Assembly (NCBI GenBank): GCA_029721515.1
Contig: CM056550.1
Location: 26,915,619 to 26,979,618, forward strand
Source of the DNA: Synanceia verrucosa
Lineage: Eukaryota; Chordata; Actinopteri; Perciformes; Synanceiidae
DNA: 64,000 nucleotides
Direction: 5' to 3'
The first letter of the stretch is position 1. Each line of letters opens with the position of its first letter. Below, one piece after another: positions 1 to 9,330 of the stretch. The notes under the pieces were generated by a model. The model was not told the origin of the DNA. It worked only from the letters and a program-made list of their open reading frames with translations, and ran no database searches. Position numbers and translations under genes: made by a program.

Positions 1-318
1 GCACTTTGCACTGATGCGTTTCCAGAGTGAGCTGGCTGTAATCTCACGTTTTGAGATTAATTGCACTCGCTTGTTTCACACCACCAGGCTGGCCAGTTAG
101 AGCTTGTATGCTAATTAAGTTAAAATGAAAACAAACGTTCTTAAATACATGGGATAAGTTCCCTTCTTATAAGTTTAATCTTTGATTCAAAGAATAATAA
201 GAGGAGCTTTTACAGTAATGTATGATGTGTGCACTATGCAAAAAAGTCTGGCTGAGAAATAAAGGTATTTTCTAAGTTAGTTACACTATGGAACTAGAAA
301 AGCACTCAGAGAGCGCAG
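1..318. other. Noncoding sequence, presumed ablim intron
   Basis: No exon, RNA gene or clear repeat is visible here. The sequence is AT-rich and lies upstream of the first ablim exon seen in this window, so it is most simply read as intron of that gene, whose LIM-domain exons must lie before the window. Confidence 0.4.
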
Positions 319-801
319 ACCTCCGCCAAGGCAGCATTCTGCTGCAACTTTGTCCTCTATGCACAGTAATTTGAGAATTCTTTTCCGCATATTTTGAGAC
401 CAGTTGCATTGCTCTAGCTTCTTAGAGTTATAGTTAAAACACATATTTGACCTTGGTGACCTTGACCTTTTACTGATCTTTACAAACTGAATCGGTGATT
501 TCTGGATTCCTATATTAGTTTATATACCAAATTAGGTGACGATTGGCTGAAAATTGTTCACCCTGGGGCATTCAGAAGTATGCAGATTCTCCCATACATT
601 ACTATGGTGTGACCTTTCATTTGACCTTGATGACCTTGAATCGAATCCGATCACCACCAACAGTTAATCAGTTTTAGGCCTCTTCTGACCAATCCTGAAA
701 ATTCCGTCAAAATATGTCCATAATTTTTTGAGTTATTTTGCAAACCAACAAATAAATAAATAAATAAACCCTGGTGAAATCATAACCTCCTTGGCGGAGG
801 T
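319..801. mobile_element. Nonautonomous inverted-repeat element, unclassified
   Basis: A 13-bp sequence, acctccgccaagg, at 319-331 is repeated as its exact reverse complement at 789-801, enclosing 483 bp with no transposase frame. The interior holds six TGACCT hexamers in two clusters (448-468 and 610-636) and an (AAAT)n run near 749-770. Inference: a MITE-like DNA element in an ablim intron. The family cannot be named from sequence alone, and no clear target-site duplication was seen. Confidence 0.6.
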
Positions 802-935
802 AACAATGCACAATAACTGCATGATACCAGGTAGACACCGCACACTGCTGCTTCCTAGTGTTTGAGGACCAAGCTGAATCAGGAAGTTCCTCACCATATG
901 AGTCAGACTACCAGCTGTTTTGTCGTTTCCTTCAG

Positions 936-1013
936 CCCACTAGATCCTCATCTGAAAGCTCCTGCTCCAGGCCCGGCTCATGCACTCCAGGGAGTCCAGG
1001 CCGAACCATCTGC
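936..1013 (+). CDS. ablim2: ablim exon, Ser/Pro-rich linker (78 bp)
   Basis: The exon follows a pyrimidine-rich acceptor ending ttcag and is closed by donor gtaagt. It encodes 26 residues including SSESSCSRPGSCTPGSPGR, matching the family's SSES-SRPGS-PGSPG motif. It is phase 0 at both ends. The open frame runs on past the donor, but that extension does not resemble ABLIM. Confidence 0.8.
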
Positions 1014-4000
1014 GTAAGTTCTTGTGGCGATATCTGCTCAACACCTTCCATGGTGCACAGTTCACCATGGCTTGATTTACATTTCATTTATCCTTTATTT
1101 GTACAGGGGAATCGCATGGACAAAGTGTCTTTCTTGCATGATCTTGCTTTATGTAATTGAAGACAAACCTCTTCAGAAAATAGCTAATACGGACTAAAAA
1201 AACATTAAAGAATTTTAATTAAATTTTCTGTAAACATGCGTTTTTAACTTTACCTTGACTGATCGGAATTTGTTTTTACTTTTGAGACAAATAAATGAGA
1301 TTTCAATTGTGGCTGAATGCTCTGGTGCCTTCAAGTCAACCACATATTGAACAGAAATTTTGATTTATTTGCTTAATCAATTTGGATTCATTGGCAATTC
1401 AAATTGAATGTGATTATAAAAAAAAATCTGGTGCTTTCAGTGTCCTGTTGTTTCCTCAGTCCAGTCCATTAGGATCCATAGACTGTTGGTTTACTGTGTG
1501 GAATATACTTTACCCCATTTAAGACACCTCAACTTGAGCCAAAAACCATTAACCCTTTCATAAAACCTGAGAACTTATTGATATAGGGAATATATCATGT
1601 TAATCTGTTCATTCCATGTGCCAAAGACAGGCTGTTGTGGTGTTGTGGGATTAAAGTGATATTCCTCCTTGAAGTCATCCAATAAGCAACCTTTGACCTT
1701 TGACCTAATTCAACCTGTACTCTCTGCTCCTTCCATCTTCCATCCTCTGTGTCCCTCCTCCTCTCTCCTCCCTGTCCTACTCCCAGACAAAAGTAGAAAA
1801 CGAGATCATTGATTACCGAGACTTAGCAGCCATTCCCAGAGTCAAGGCTATATACGATATAGAGCATCCTGATATGATATCTTATGAGTCTGTGAACGAC
1901 ACCTCCTCTACTTTGGACAACAAAGGCAACAGACAGGACAGGCAAAGCCCTGCTGAGGTAACTTTGTGTGTCATTGATTTGGCTTTTGCTTGGTTTGACT
2001 AGTGAATCAAACCAAGTGTTTGCTTCTTCAGATGTTTGACACAAGACATTTATTGTGAAAGTGACAGTGTGTTTTGGAGCAATAGAGCTTCTACATTAAC
2101 AGTACACTTAAATAACTAAGTCATTATCCAGGCAGGTAAACAGGATACTTAAGATCTACTGGCTGATTTTCTTTTGAAGAGCAGTCTATAGTTGCTATTG
2201 AGTCACTAAGTGTATATTAAATCTGTGCCAGGCTGCTTAGTGTAATTGCCTAAAAGTACCTTTATAATAAAATCCTACTTGTCACGTCTGTCTTCATGTG
2301 AAAACCTCACAACTCCTAGTTTGGTGATTTTTTTCAAATTCAGGGTCAGGTAATTCTTTCTTTTTATAAATCATGTTTAAAAAGAATCATAGTGGTTGGG
2401 ATAAGAGTGTTTATTTCATATCAGACAAGTCTGGAGATTTGAGGCTTTCATATAAAGAGTCAACAGTGTATGTTGTTTCTTTCTGGTTAGTAGTATTTAT
2501 TTATTGTTATTTTTTTGCTGTTCTGATGTAGTCACCAGGAAACATATCTGCAACCACAGAGGTAATTGTTTGTTTTTATTAACTGTGTATTAAAATCATA
2601 CATATTTACACCCATTAACGTAAATTGGTTTCAAAATGTTATGCATTCAACACGGGTTCTGTGTCTTTCAAGGAGAGTTATGAAGACAGGAAGTGCATAC
2701 CAAAATCGACAAGTCACGGTTCTTTTGGAGTTCATGCAATTTACAATCGTCACAGCTGCACTCCAACTCTGTCCAGATCGCCACAACACTTCCACCGGCC
2801 AGGTGAGGAGAGCAAAAGTAAAATTAATTCAATCTACTTGTCATCTTTTATACAGAAATTAACCTCCCACTGCTCACGTTTTCCTCTGTTTTACCACCTC
2901 TCCCTTATCTATTCTTCGTACCACAACTCCTCCTTCCACTTCTTTTGTGGGATAACAAACAGGACTGATGCTTTCTCCCTCTTTGCTCTCTGGCAACAAT
3001 GACACATGCCCCACTTCCCCTTTATGTCACCACTTTGTCCCTCACACCAAAGGTAAGAACCCCTGATCGTCTGTTGCCCTTTCCTGCATCCCTGCTGGTA
3101 TTTCCTTACCTGTTGTTATCTTTAACATTTCTTATCAACATCACCATTCTATACTACAAACTACCAGTGACTGTGGTGAGAGCTACAACACCCATTTTTT
3201 ATTCAAAAAATACCAAAGACAAACATGTTTTAAGGGTCAGAGTTGGAATTTATAGGGAGGCTTGTGGGCCTACTGACTATTGTCAGAAACAGTGAGCCAT
3301 CTAGTGGTCAGAGATTGTCAATCAGCCATTCAGACTCTTCACATCACATCTTAGGAGACAGAACAGCAGTTTTAGTTTTATGTACCAGCTTGCTGCTTTG
3401 ATCAGATAATATACCGATCTCCTCCATTGTCATTTTTTTCCTATTTTGCATTTTACCTTCACTTTCTCTTGCGCTGCCTCCTCACCCACCACTTCCACTG
3501 AAAAAAGTGATGGCTTTTTATACATTTGGATCAAAGAATGGTATTTTTAAAATGGGTTTGATTGGTTAAGTAAGCAAATATCCCTGTGTCTGTTCCCAGC
3601 TTCACTCACATTCCCCTACAGTCGTGGCTATTTATAGCAGAGCTATGATTCTCTGAAGCCTGTTTTATCGTGTGTGTGTGTGTGTGTGTGTGGATGAGGA
3701 ATGACAAGCTCTGGCCAGTTAATCGTTGGCATGTGTTTTTGATGGAAACTGAAAATCACTTACAACCCACTGACAACCCACACAGCCCAGATTTTCTCTG
3801 TGATACTTTATTCAGTCGAGAGTATTAATATTAAATCAAGTTGAGGCTCTAAAAATTGTTTCTGCACTTTTTTTGTCTTGAAAAGTGAAGTAAAGTCACT
3901 GTACATGTGATGACTTTATACTCCATATACTGTACTATATCCTTGACCACATACTTCCACCAAGACATTTTTATGTACAGATGCAAATAGAGCTTCTGTG

Positions 4001-6267
4001 TCTGAATGTGGTCCCAAAATATATCAAATTTAAAATCAAAATCAAAGTGAAGCATTTGAAGCAAAACCAGTGTGTTAAGTTTCCCTATTGAATAAAACTT
4101 TAGAACATTAAAATGGAAAAGGGAGATGATTGATAACAATATATTATTTGGGTTCTGCTACGTTCTGCTATTTTAGCATTAATTATCTGCTGACGCTGCT
4201 TTCTTTTCCATCCACAGACGAAGGATTCAACATGTACAGGAGGCCTCCAATTTATAAACAGCAGCAAGGTACCGTGTGACCTTTTCACCTTTTATCAAGC
4301 AACCTTAAAAAAAATAACGAATGTGTTTCTGTTGATGCACGCTGATTTATTCTCACTGAACTACACTTTCTCATGCAGTTTATTTATAAATATAAAAATA
4401 GAGCAGTACTGAGAAATGGGTTTTTCAGAACAATTAGCAAAGGACTGAGAAAAGGACCTGGTGAGGTATTTTCTACTCTGTACGGCTGATCTAATTTGGG
4501 CGAAGAGCCGCGTCTGACTTCGTCACCTCATGATGAGCTAATCTGTCAGCTGGTTCACTTTCACATAGATCCAAACTCCTCCACATCCCAAACATCCTCT
4601 TTGCCTGGATACGGTCGCAACAGCCTCAACCCGGTAAGAGCAGCATCACTGATGCCTTTTCTCCTTTGCATTGTTTTAGAAGGTTATTAAGATACATTCA
4701 TTTGATTCAGAGGATGAATTTAGTTTAAATATACATCAATCTGAAGTATCTGCTCATGGCACAATACAAAAGAGTCACGTAGTTTTTATTGCTATATGTT
4801 ATTATAGGGTACATAGATCTTAGAGGATATGAGGTTGGTCCAACTTGCAGCACTTGAATGAATGATTTTTTTTTCCTTCCTCTCATTAAGCCACAGTCAG
4901 CTGATTTCTCCCATTACAGCAATGAGAGACTCAGAGGTATTTAGACATCTTTGTTATTCATAGTGGATGTTGTTAAGCACTACAATATGAATGGATATTT
5001 CTTTAGAACTTAATTACTTGTTCTCTGTCTTTCAGACTTTAAGGTATGCGAGAAGAACATGATGAACTTGATTTACTGCAGGACCGGCCTCGCCTCCCTG
5101 TCTGCATGAGCATGTTTTATCATGTATAAATATCATGTATAAATACAGTATATTTGCCAAAGTGGCAGATACAGCAGCTCACAGATATATGTTGCACACA
5201 TTACATAACTGACCCCAACTGCATCTTTTATAAATATATCTTACTTACAGCAATTTGGCTTTGAGGTGATTGATCCCATTGCATGTGTTTGCTTCGTCCC
5301 GTAGCTCATCCATGACAGTCACCATCCATTAGCACGAATGGACAGAGGAGTGTCCATGCCTAATTTGTTCGAGCCGAAAGCAAGTATTGTTTGTATATTA
5401 TGTGAACTACAGAGGAGAGTTTTCACTGCACTTCTTTACCTATAAGCACCTTTAACATACTAGAATAACAATAATACAGTACATACATGTGATAAATACA
5501 GCTTTCAAGGACAACTTTATTAGCAGTCTTTCTTCATAACAGCATAAAGTCTTTTGACAAAGTCTAATAAAGGAGAGACATATTTTTCTCCTTGAAGGCT
5601 GAAGCTCTATTGACTATTAATATGCATGAAAACATTATTATTTGCCTGATACTTTATGTTATAACTCCGTCTCGCATCTCAATAACTCATAGTGTAAGTG
5701 TACAACAGACTGTGTTCGGGTGCAGCGTGTGCAATTACCAGTTTGTAAAGTATTTTCAACCCGTCTTTGTTTTTCAAGGTCTACCCATATGAACTGCTCG
5801 CAGTCAGTAGAAGAGGACAAGTGAAGCTTCCCAACGACGTTGACAGAACAAGACTGGAGGTACAGTGACACGTGACATTTCTTCTCTTCACTGCATACTG
5901 ATGTTGCTATAAGTGTACAGTGTCTTTTGAATGTTATTTCTAAGATAAATACCATAATAGATGTGTAAAATATCACACATAGCTCATGAAACTAACTTGG
6001 ATGTTGATAAATTCCTCGCCAGTGGCATCATCTATTGAGAGGTTTTCCTTAAAAACAAGACCAGAATATATTTTGGTTCCGTCAAACCTCCAGTATGACT
6101 TTAATTTAAGAATTGCACCAACTGGTTTCATTCTTTCCTGCTCTCCATTGCAGCGTCACCTATCTCCGGATTCATTCTCAGAGATCTTTGGCATGGAGAT
6201 TAAAGAATTTGACACACTTCCACTGTGGAAACGTAATGACATGAAGAGGAAGGCAAATCTCTTCTAA
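936..6267 (+). CDS. ablim2: Actin-binding LIM protein (ABLIM2-like), C-terminal half, 11 exons
   Basis: ABLIM proteins have four LIM domains, a disordered linker and a C-terminal villin-type headpiece that binds F-actin; they scaffold actin and link to the STARS/Rho-SRF pathway. Only the linker and headpiece are in this window: exons 936-1013, 1787-1957, 2532-2561, 2673-2802, 4218-4268, 4569-4633, 4891-4936, 5036-5043, 5305-5379, 5779-5859 and 6154-6267. They join in frame without a stop. Recognisable blocks are SRPGSCTPGSPGRTI, IIDYRDLAAIPRVKAIYDIE, LSRSPQHFHRPG, YRRPPIYKQQ, LPGYGRN, MDRGVSMPN and a headpiece (exons 10-11) ending KRKANLF. The linker text SRSPQHFHRPG and the headpiece text DVDRTRLERHLS favour ABLIM2 over ABLIM1; ABLIM3 is the alternative. 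The N-terminal LIM exons lie upstream of the window. Confidence 0.85.
1787..1957 (+). CDS. ablim2: ablim exon, DYRDLAAIP linker block (171 bp)
   Basis: Acceptor tcccag, donor gtaact, phase 0-0, 57 codons. It contains the strongly conserved IIDYRDLAAIPRVKAIYDIE block followed by HPDMISYES. This block is diagnostic for ABLIM proteins. Confidence 0.88.
2532..2561 (+). CDS. ablim2: ablim small exon (30 bp)
   Basis: Ten codons (SPGNISATTE) between acceptor gatgtag and donor gtaatt, phase 0-0. Length and Ser/Thr content fit the short linker piece that follows the ERQS region in ABLIM2. Because it is symmetric it could be skipped without a frameshift. Confidence 0.65.
2673..2802 (+). CDS. ablim2: ablim exon, SRSPQHFHRPG block (130 bp)
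   Basis: Begins after acceptor tttcaag and ends at donor gtgagg. It encodes ESYEDRKCIPKSTSHGSFG, then RHSCTPTLSRSPQHFHRPG, a close match to the ABLIM2 linker. It ends one base into a codon, and that base joins the two-base start of the exon at 4218 to make Asp. Confidence 0.85.
3671..3692. repeat. (TG)11 microsatellite
   Basis: A 22-bp TG tract in the ablim intron between the 2673-2802 and 4218-4268 exons. The rest of that 1.4-kb intron shows nothing recognisable. Confidence 0.9.
4218..4268 (+). CDS. ablim2: ablim exon, RRPPIYKQQ block (51 bp)
   Basis: Acceptor tccacag, donor gtaccg. It encodes DEGFNMYRRPPIYKQQ, matching the family's IYRKPPIYKQ motif. The phase (1 in, 1 out) agrees with both neighbours. 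In mammals further alternatively used linker exons lie around this point; none could be recognised in 2803-4217. Confidence 0.82.
4569..4633 (+). CDS. ablim2: ablim exon, SSLPGYGRN block (65 bp)
   Basis: The acceptor ending cacatag at 4568 was chosen because it restores phase with the exon ending 4268 (65 bp, phase 1 to 0); an acceptor at 4549 does not. It encodes DPNSSTSQTSSLPGYGRNSL, where LPGYGRN is a conserved ABLIM motif. The donor is gtaaga. Confidence 0.8.
4891..4936 (+). CDS. ablim2: ablim exon, SADFSHY block (46 bp)
   Basis: Follows a long T-rich tract and acceptor attaag; donor gtattt. It encodes PQSADFSHYSNERLR plus the first base of an Asp codon. The ABLIM family has a similar S(A/T)DF-x-Y stretch directly before the headpiece region. 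Confidence 0.75.
5036..5043 (+). CDS. ablim2: ablim 8-nt microexon (DFK)
   Basis: Eight bases (actttaag) lie between a strong pyrimidine tract ending tttcag and donor gtatgc. With the single base left by the previous exon it encodes Asp-Phe-Lys and restores phase 0 for the next exon. Family proteins have an RDY(Q/K) or REYK tripeptide at the same place. Without it, the 46-bp exon would not be in frame with the exons that follow. Confidence 0.7.
5305..5379 (+). CDS. ablim2: ablim exon, MDRGVSMPN block (75 bp), GC donor
   Basis: Acceptor cccgtag, 25 codons ending ARMDRGVSMPNLFEPK, the length and wording of the ABLIM1 segment just before the headpiece. The donor is AAA followed by gcaagt, a GC-AG intron. 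The exon is symmetric (0-0), so skipping it would join DFK directly to the headpiece, as in the shorter ABLIM forms. Confidence 0.82.
5779..5859 (+). CDS. ablim2: ablim exon, headpiece first half (81 bp)
   Basis: Acceptor ttttcaag, donor gtacag, phase 0-0. It encodes VYPYELLAVSRRGQVKLP then NDVDRTRLE, the start of the villin-type headpiece. Confidence 0.9.
6154..6267 (+). CDS. ablim2: ablim terminal exon, headpiece second half with stop
   Basis: Acceptor ccattgcag; 37 codons then TAA at 6265-6267. It encodes RHLSPDSFSEIFGMEIKEFD then TLPLWKRNDMKRKANLF. The LWKRN(D/E)(L/M)KK-x-LF ending is the conserved F-actin-binding tip of headpiece domains, and the protein ends right after the Leu-Phe, as is usual for ABLIM. 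Confidence 0.93.
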   Translation, partial: RHLSPDSFSEIFGMEIKEFDTLPLWKRNDMKRKANLF

Positions 6268-7225
6268 ATTCTGCCAAACTCATGTTTTGACTCATTTTTA
6301 ATATGCAGTACGTGTCATGTTCTCATGGCCTCTTGTGTTTATTTCTTTGCATTTGGGACAAAAACATTTTTGGACACTATATGTTATTTCCAAGTCATTT
6401 TACGTAGGCTATTGTAATGAATTGTGTTTAAATGTATAATACCTCAAAGCAGACGTGAACATGAGAACTCAACTTGCTGTAATGTCATCTTTGTTAATAG
6501 ATGTCTTTCCTAAATCAGCTCCGTTCCCCAGGGATTATGTTCATATTGGACAATTTAACTGCTGCATATGATTTACGTCCACTCATGATGCAACAGGTAA
6601 TGCCAGAGACAAGTTTAACCTCTGACATCTTAATTGGATTAACTTTAAACACTGAACTGCTGTGAAGTTTTCATTCATCCCATGATGGCTACATGTCAGC
6701 AAGATGTTCATATATAATGTATTGATTTTGTTTGAATTATTTTCTCCTAAAACATCTGCACATGGAAAGTGGTAACTACTAATCTATCAATGTGTAGTTT
6801 AATGCAGAAGAAAATGTATTTTTTTTTTTTTGCTTGACTTTGGTATGTTTGTTGTTTAAAACCTAAAATAAGGTTGTAAAACTGGTTATTCATTATTATT
6901 ACCCTTTAGAATAATATGCCACGATACCTAGTACCTGGTGGTATGATGTCCCTTGCTGCTGTCATTATTACTTCCTCAATGTGATATTATATTTTTGTTA
7001 TTCAGTTGATTCTCACTTTGTTGTCTTCTGATGACACAAATGCTGAAACACAGACCTGTAAAGAGAAGAGTTTCAAGTCGCTAAATAATCATATTCATTG
7101 GACTGTTGAAGGAATATTAATATGATGATTTGACTCTTAGTTTCATTATTACCATATATGTTACCTTGACACTGCTGTCCTGGCACACCACCTCAAGCAC
7201 CCTAAATAAAATCTTGCACTTCTTG
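6268..7225 (+). other. ablim2: ablim 3'UTR with poly(A) signal
   Basis: AT-rich noncoding sequence follows the TAA. The first clear AATAAA is at 7205-7210 in a context (cctaaataaaatcttgc) that would place the transcript end near 7225. The length of about 950 nt is reasonable, but the cleavage site is inferred. Confidence 0.5.
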
Positions 7226-8399
7226 TAAGTTGAGTCTCTTTACTGACAGAATGATTAAATATGATTATGAGGTGTCTGTTTTGAAGCCATACTTTTCTGC
7301 ATAGTTTCAGTTTTACGGAGCATACAGTATCACAAATCATTTGAATATTAACTTTAAAAAAGATTTAAGTGAATCTGCCAACAATAAGATGTTGGCTATT
7401 CATATGAAAATTGATTCTAGATTAACTCTGTTAACTAAATTTTGAGTCAACATATGTGATTCAGTACAGTGTAGAGCATTACAGCTTTCCTAGAGCATCA
7501 TACTTCATATTTTCACTCATGAAACCAGCCATGTGATAGAAAAATTGCCTGACTTAACATCACCTGCTATCTATCACTCATACATTCCTGTTTGCTTTGG
7601 CTCCTCTGACACATCTCTGCAAAAATGTTTTCTTTTTCCTTTTCCACTTCTCAACAGTTCAGATTCAGTTTTTATGACCGACAGATGTCGCTCTAGAGCC
7701 TGGAACAGCACTTGCTCTCCATGTTTAAAATCACTATTTGTCGGGTATTTAAGCAACACATTTGATTATATTTTGTCTTTGCTTGCATCCATCCAAATGT
7801 CATACAGTTGTAGCAGTGTAAAAATAGCTTCCATTATGGCCTCTTCCTTTCTAATTTACATATCATCCCTAATGATAAAACAGATGGGATGCTGTGCGCA
7901 AATTAAATCACCATAAAGTGAATTCACAGTGTGTCAGTTTATTTTAAAGGATAATTTGCAAGAGTATAAGTCTTCAGAGAGTCACCCTATGTTATGTGTA
8001 ATACATATGTCTACAACATTTGATATATAAAATGAAATTGCCATGGGCATTTATTAGTTTACTACACTAGTTGTGGATGAGAATTTCTTTTTAATGCATA
8101 AACATCATGAAACTTCAGATAATTACGGTTTATTATCAATACAATTAATCAAAGTAAAGCCTCAGTTAGCATGTGTAATTATCATAGTTTTGACTGTTAA
8201 GTAAACTGTTTTTTCAATGTTTTTAAAAATGGAAAGGACTGTTTGCTTTCATATCCTGTTGTTGTGTATTTTACAGACTGGGTCAACAACATCTAATAAT
8301 AACAAGAGTAGCCTGAATAAATGTAGCAGTAATATAGAAATATTAGCACAGGCTAAACTCAATAGCATAGAAGTTTTGTGTTTTTTTTTGTGTGCGTGT
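7226..8399. other. Intergenic spacer between ablim and mprip
   Basis: About 1.2 kb of AT-rich DNA. No exon, RNA gene or inverted-repeat element could be recognised. Short open frames at 7533-7916 show no recognisable motif. Confidence 0.5.
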
Positions 8400-8560
8400 T
8401 ATCACGGGCTCTTTAAATCCCACCAAGCCTAAGCGAAAGTAGGGAGATTTCCGAGGTTTTCTATTGGTCAGTCAACACACCACTCTCTCCCCGGGCACCG
8501 CCCACCTCCATCGACTGGCTGCTCGGCCCAAACGAGGATTTTCTGGAAAACATCAACCGC
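8400..8560 (+). promoter_or_regulatory. mprip: mprip promoter region with inverted CCAAT box
   Basis: Composition changes sharply from AT-rich to GC- and CpG-rich here. ATTGG at 8463-8467 is an inverted CCAAT box, followed by ccccgggcaccgcccacc, which has a GC-box-like core. No TATA box is seen. This fits a TATA-less CpG-island promoter for mprip; the start site itself cannot be fixed. Confidence 0.55.
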
Positions 8561-9210
8561 AGACTGCGTACCAGAGCCTGCGGGGACTGTGCGACTACGG
8601 ACTGGACTGGACCCGACGCCATGGAGTCTACGGCGTGACAGCGGAGGCGATGGCGATTTGTAAAGTTGGAGCTCAGCCTTAACGGGAGACGTTAGAAGCG
8701 TGAAGCGGACTGAACGGCGATGAACGCAGTGTCACTTGTTCGACAGGAGGACGGAGAGAGAGGGGCCGGAGCGGACTAGAGCCGATCCGCCCGATGGAGG
8801 CTGACGGGACCTTTGCAGTGAGTTCGAGGCCCGGAGTGTCACAGGTGAAACGTCGACACGTCGTCGGAAGACGCAGTTAAGAAACAACACCTGTCGGATT
8901 TGACAACTTCTAAGTGAGCTCGTTCACGGAAAGTAAAGTTAGCAGGTCAACGTTAGCTGCGGGAGGCGACCCCCCCCCCATGATGACTCTCATAGACACC
9001 TCCTAACGAGAGGCGCCTCAGGTAACAGGACAGGTGGACTTCTTGTCTTCTCATGGCTTTCTTTTAGAAAGTTCACCTCTTATATTCCACCAGCAGCAAG
9101 TTGACTGCAACTTATTTGACTGCAATAATACTGACTTATTTTTTTTTTTTTTTTTTATTGTTCAATCAAGAACTTTTTGTTTCTTTTTTTTTTTGCTTTC
9201 TCCGTCAACC
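8561..9210 (+). other. mprip: mprip 5'UTR, CpG-rich, with several upstream ORFs
   Basis: The GC-rich part (to about 9020) contains upstream ATGs followed by short frames: 8621-8638 (5 codons, good Kozak context), 8650-8682, 8720-8779 and 8793-8879, plus a tiny frame after 8980. From 9138 the sequence turns into T-tracts. A candidate donor (cag then gtaaca near 9021) could splice to an acceptor near 9165, or the leader may be one exon with the coding start at 9211, as in mammalian MPRIP. Confidence 0.5.
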
Positions 9211-9330
9211 ATGTCATTCAAAGACAACCCCTGTCGTAAATTTCAAGCCAACATCTTCAATAAAAGTAAATGCCAGAACTGTTTCAAGCCCAGAGAATCA
9301 CATCTGCTGAACGACGAAGACTTGAATCAG
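9211..9330 (+). CDS. mprip: mprip exon 1, start codon and zinc-finger-like N terminus
   Basis: ATG 9211 begins MSFKDNPCRKFQANIF then NKSKCQNCFKPRESHL, the highly conserved MPRIP start. An in-frame upstream extension to 9034 exists but runs through a poly-T tract and does not resemble the family, so 9211 is chosen. The Cys spacing CR..KCQNC resembles a small zinc-binding motif. The donor is gtgaac after EDLNQ, phase 0. Confidence 0.92.

Noticed and set aside
9034..9210. N-terminal extension of the mprip frame to 9034
   Set aside because: The extension translates poly-T as poly-Phe and has no family resemblance; the conserved start is at 9211.
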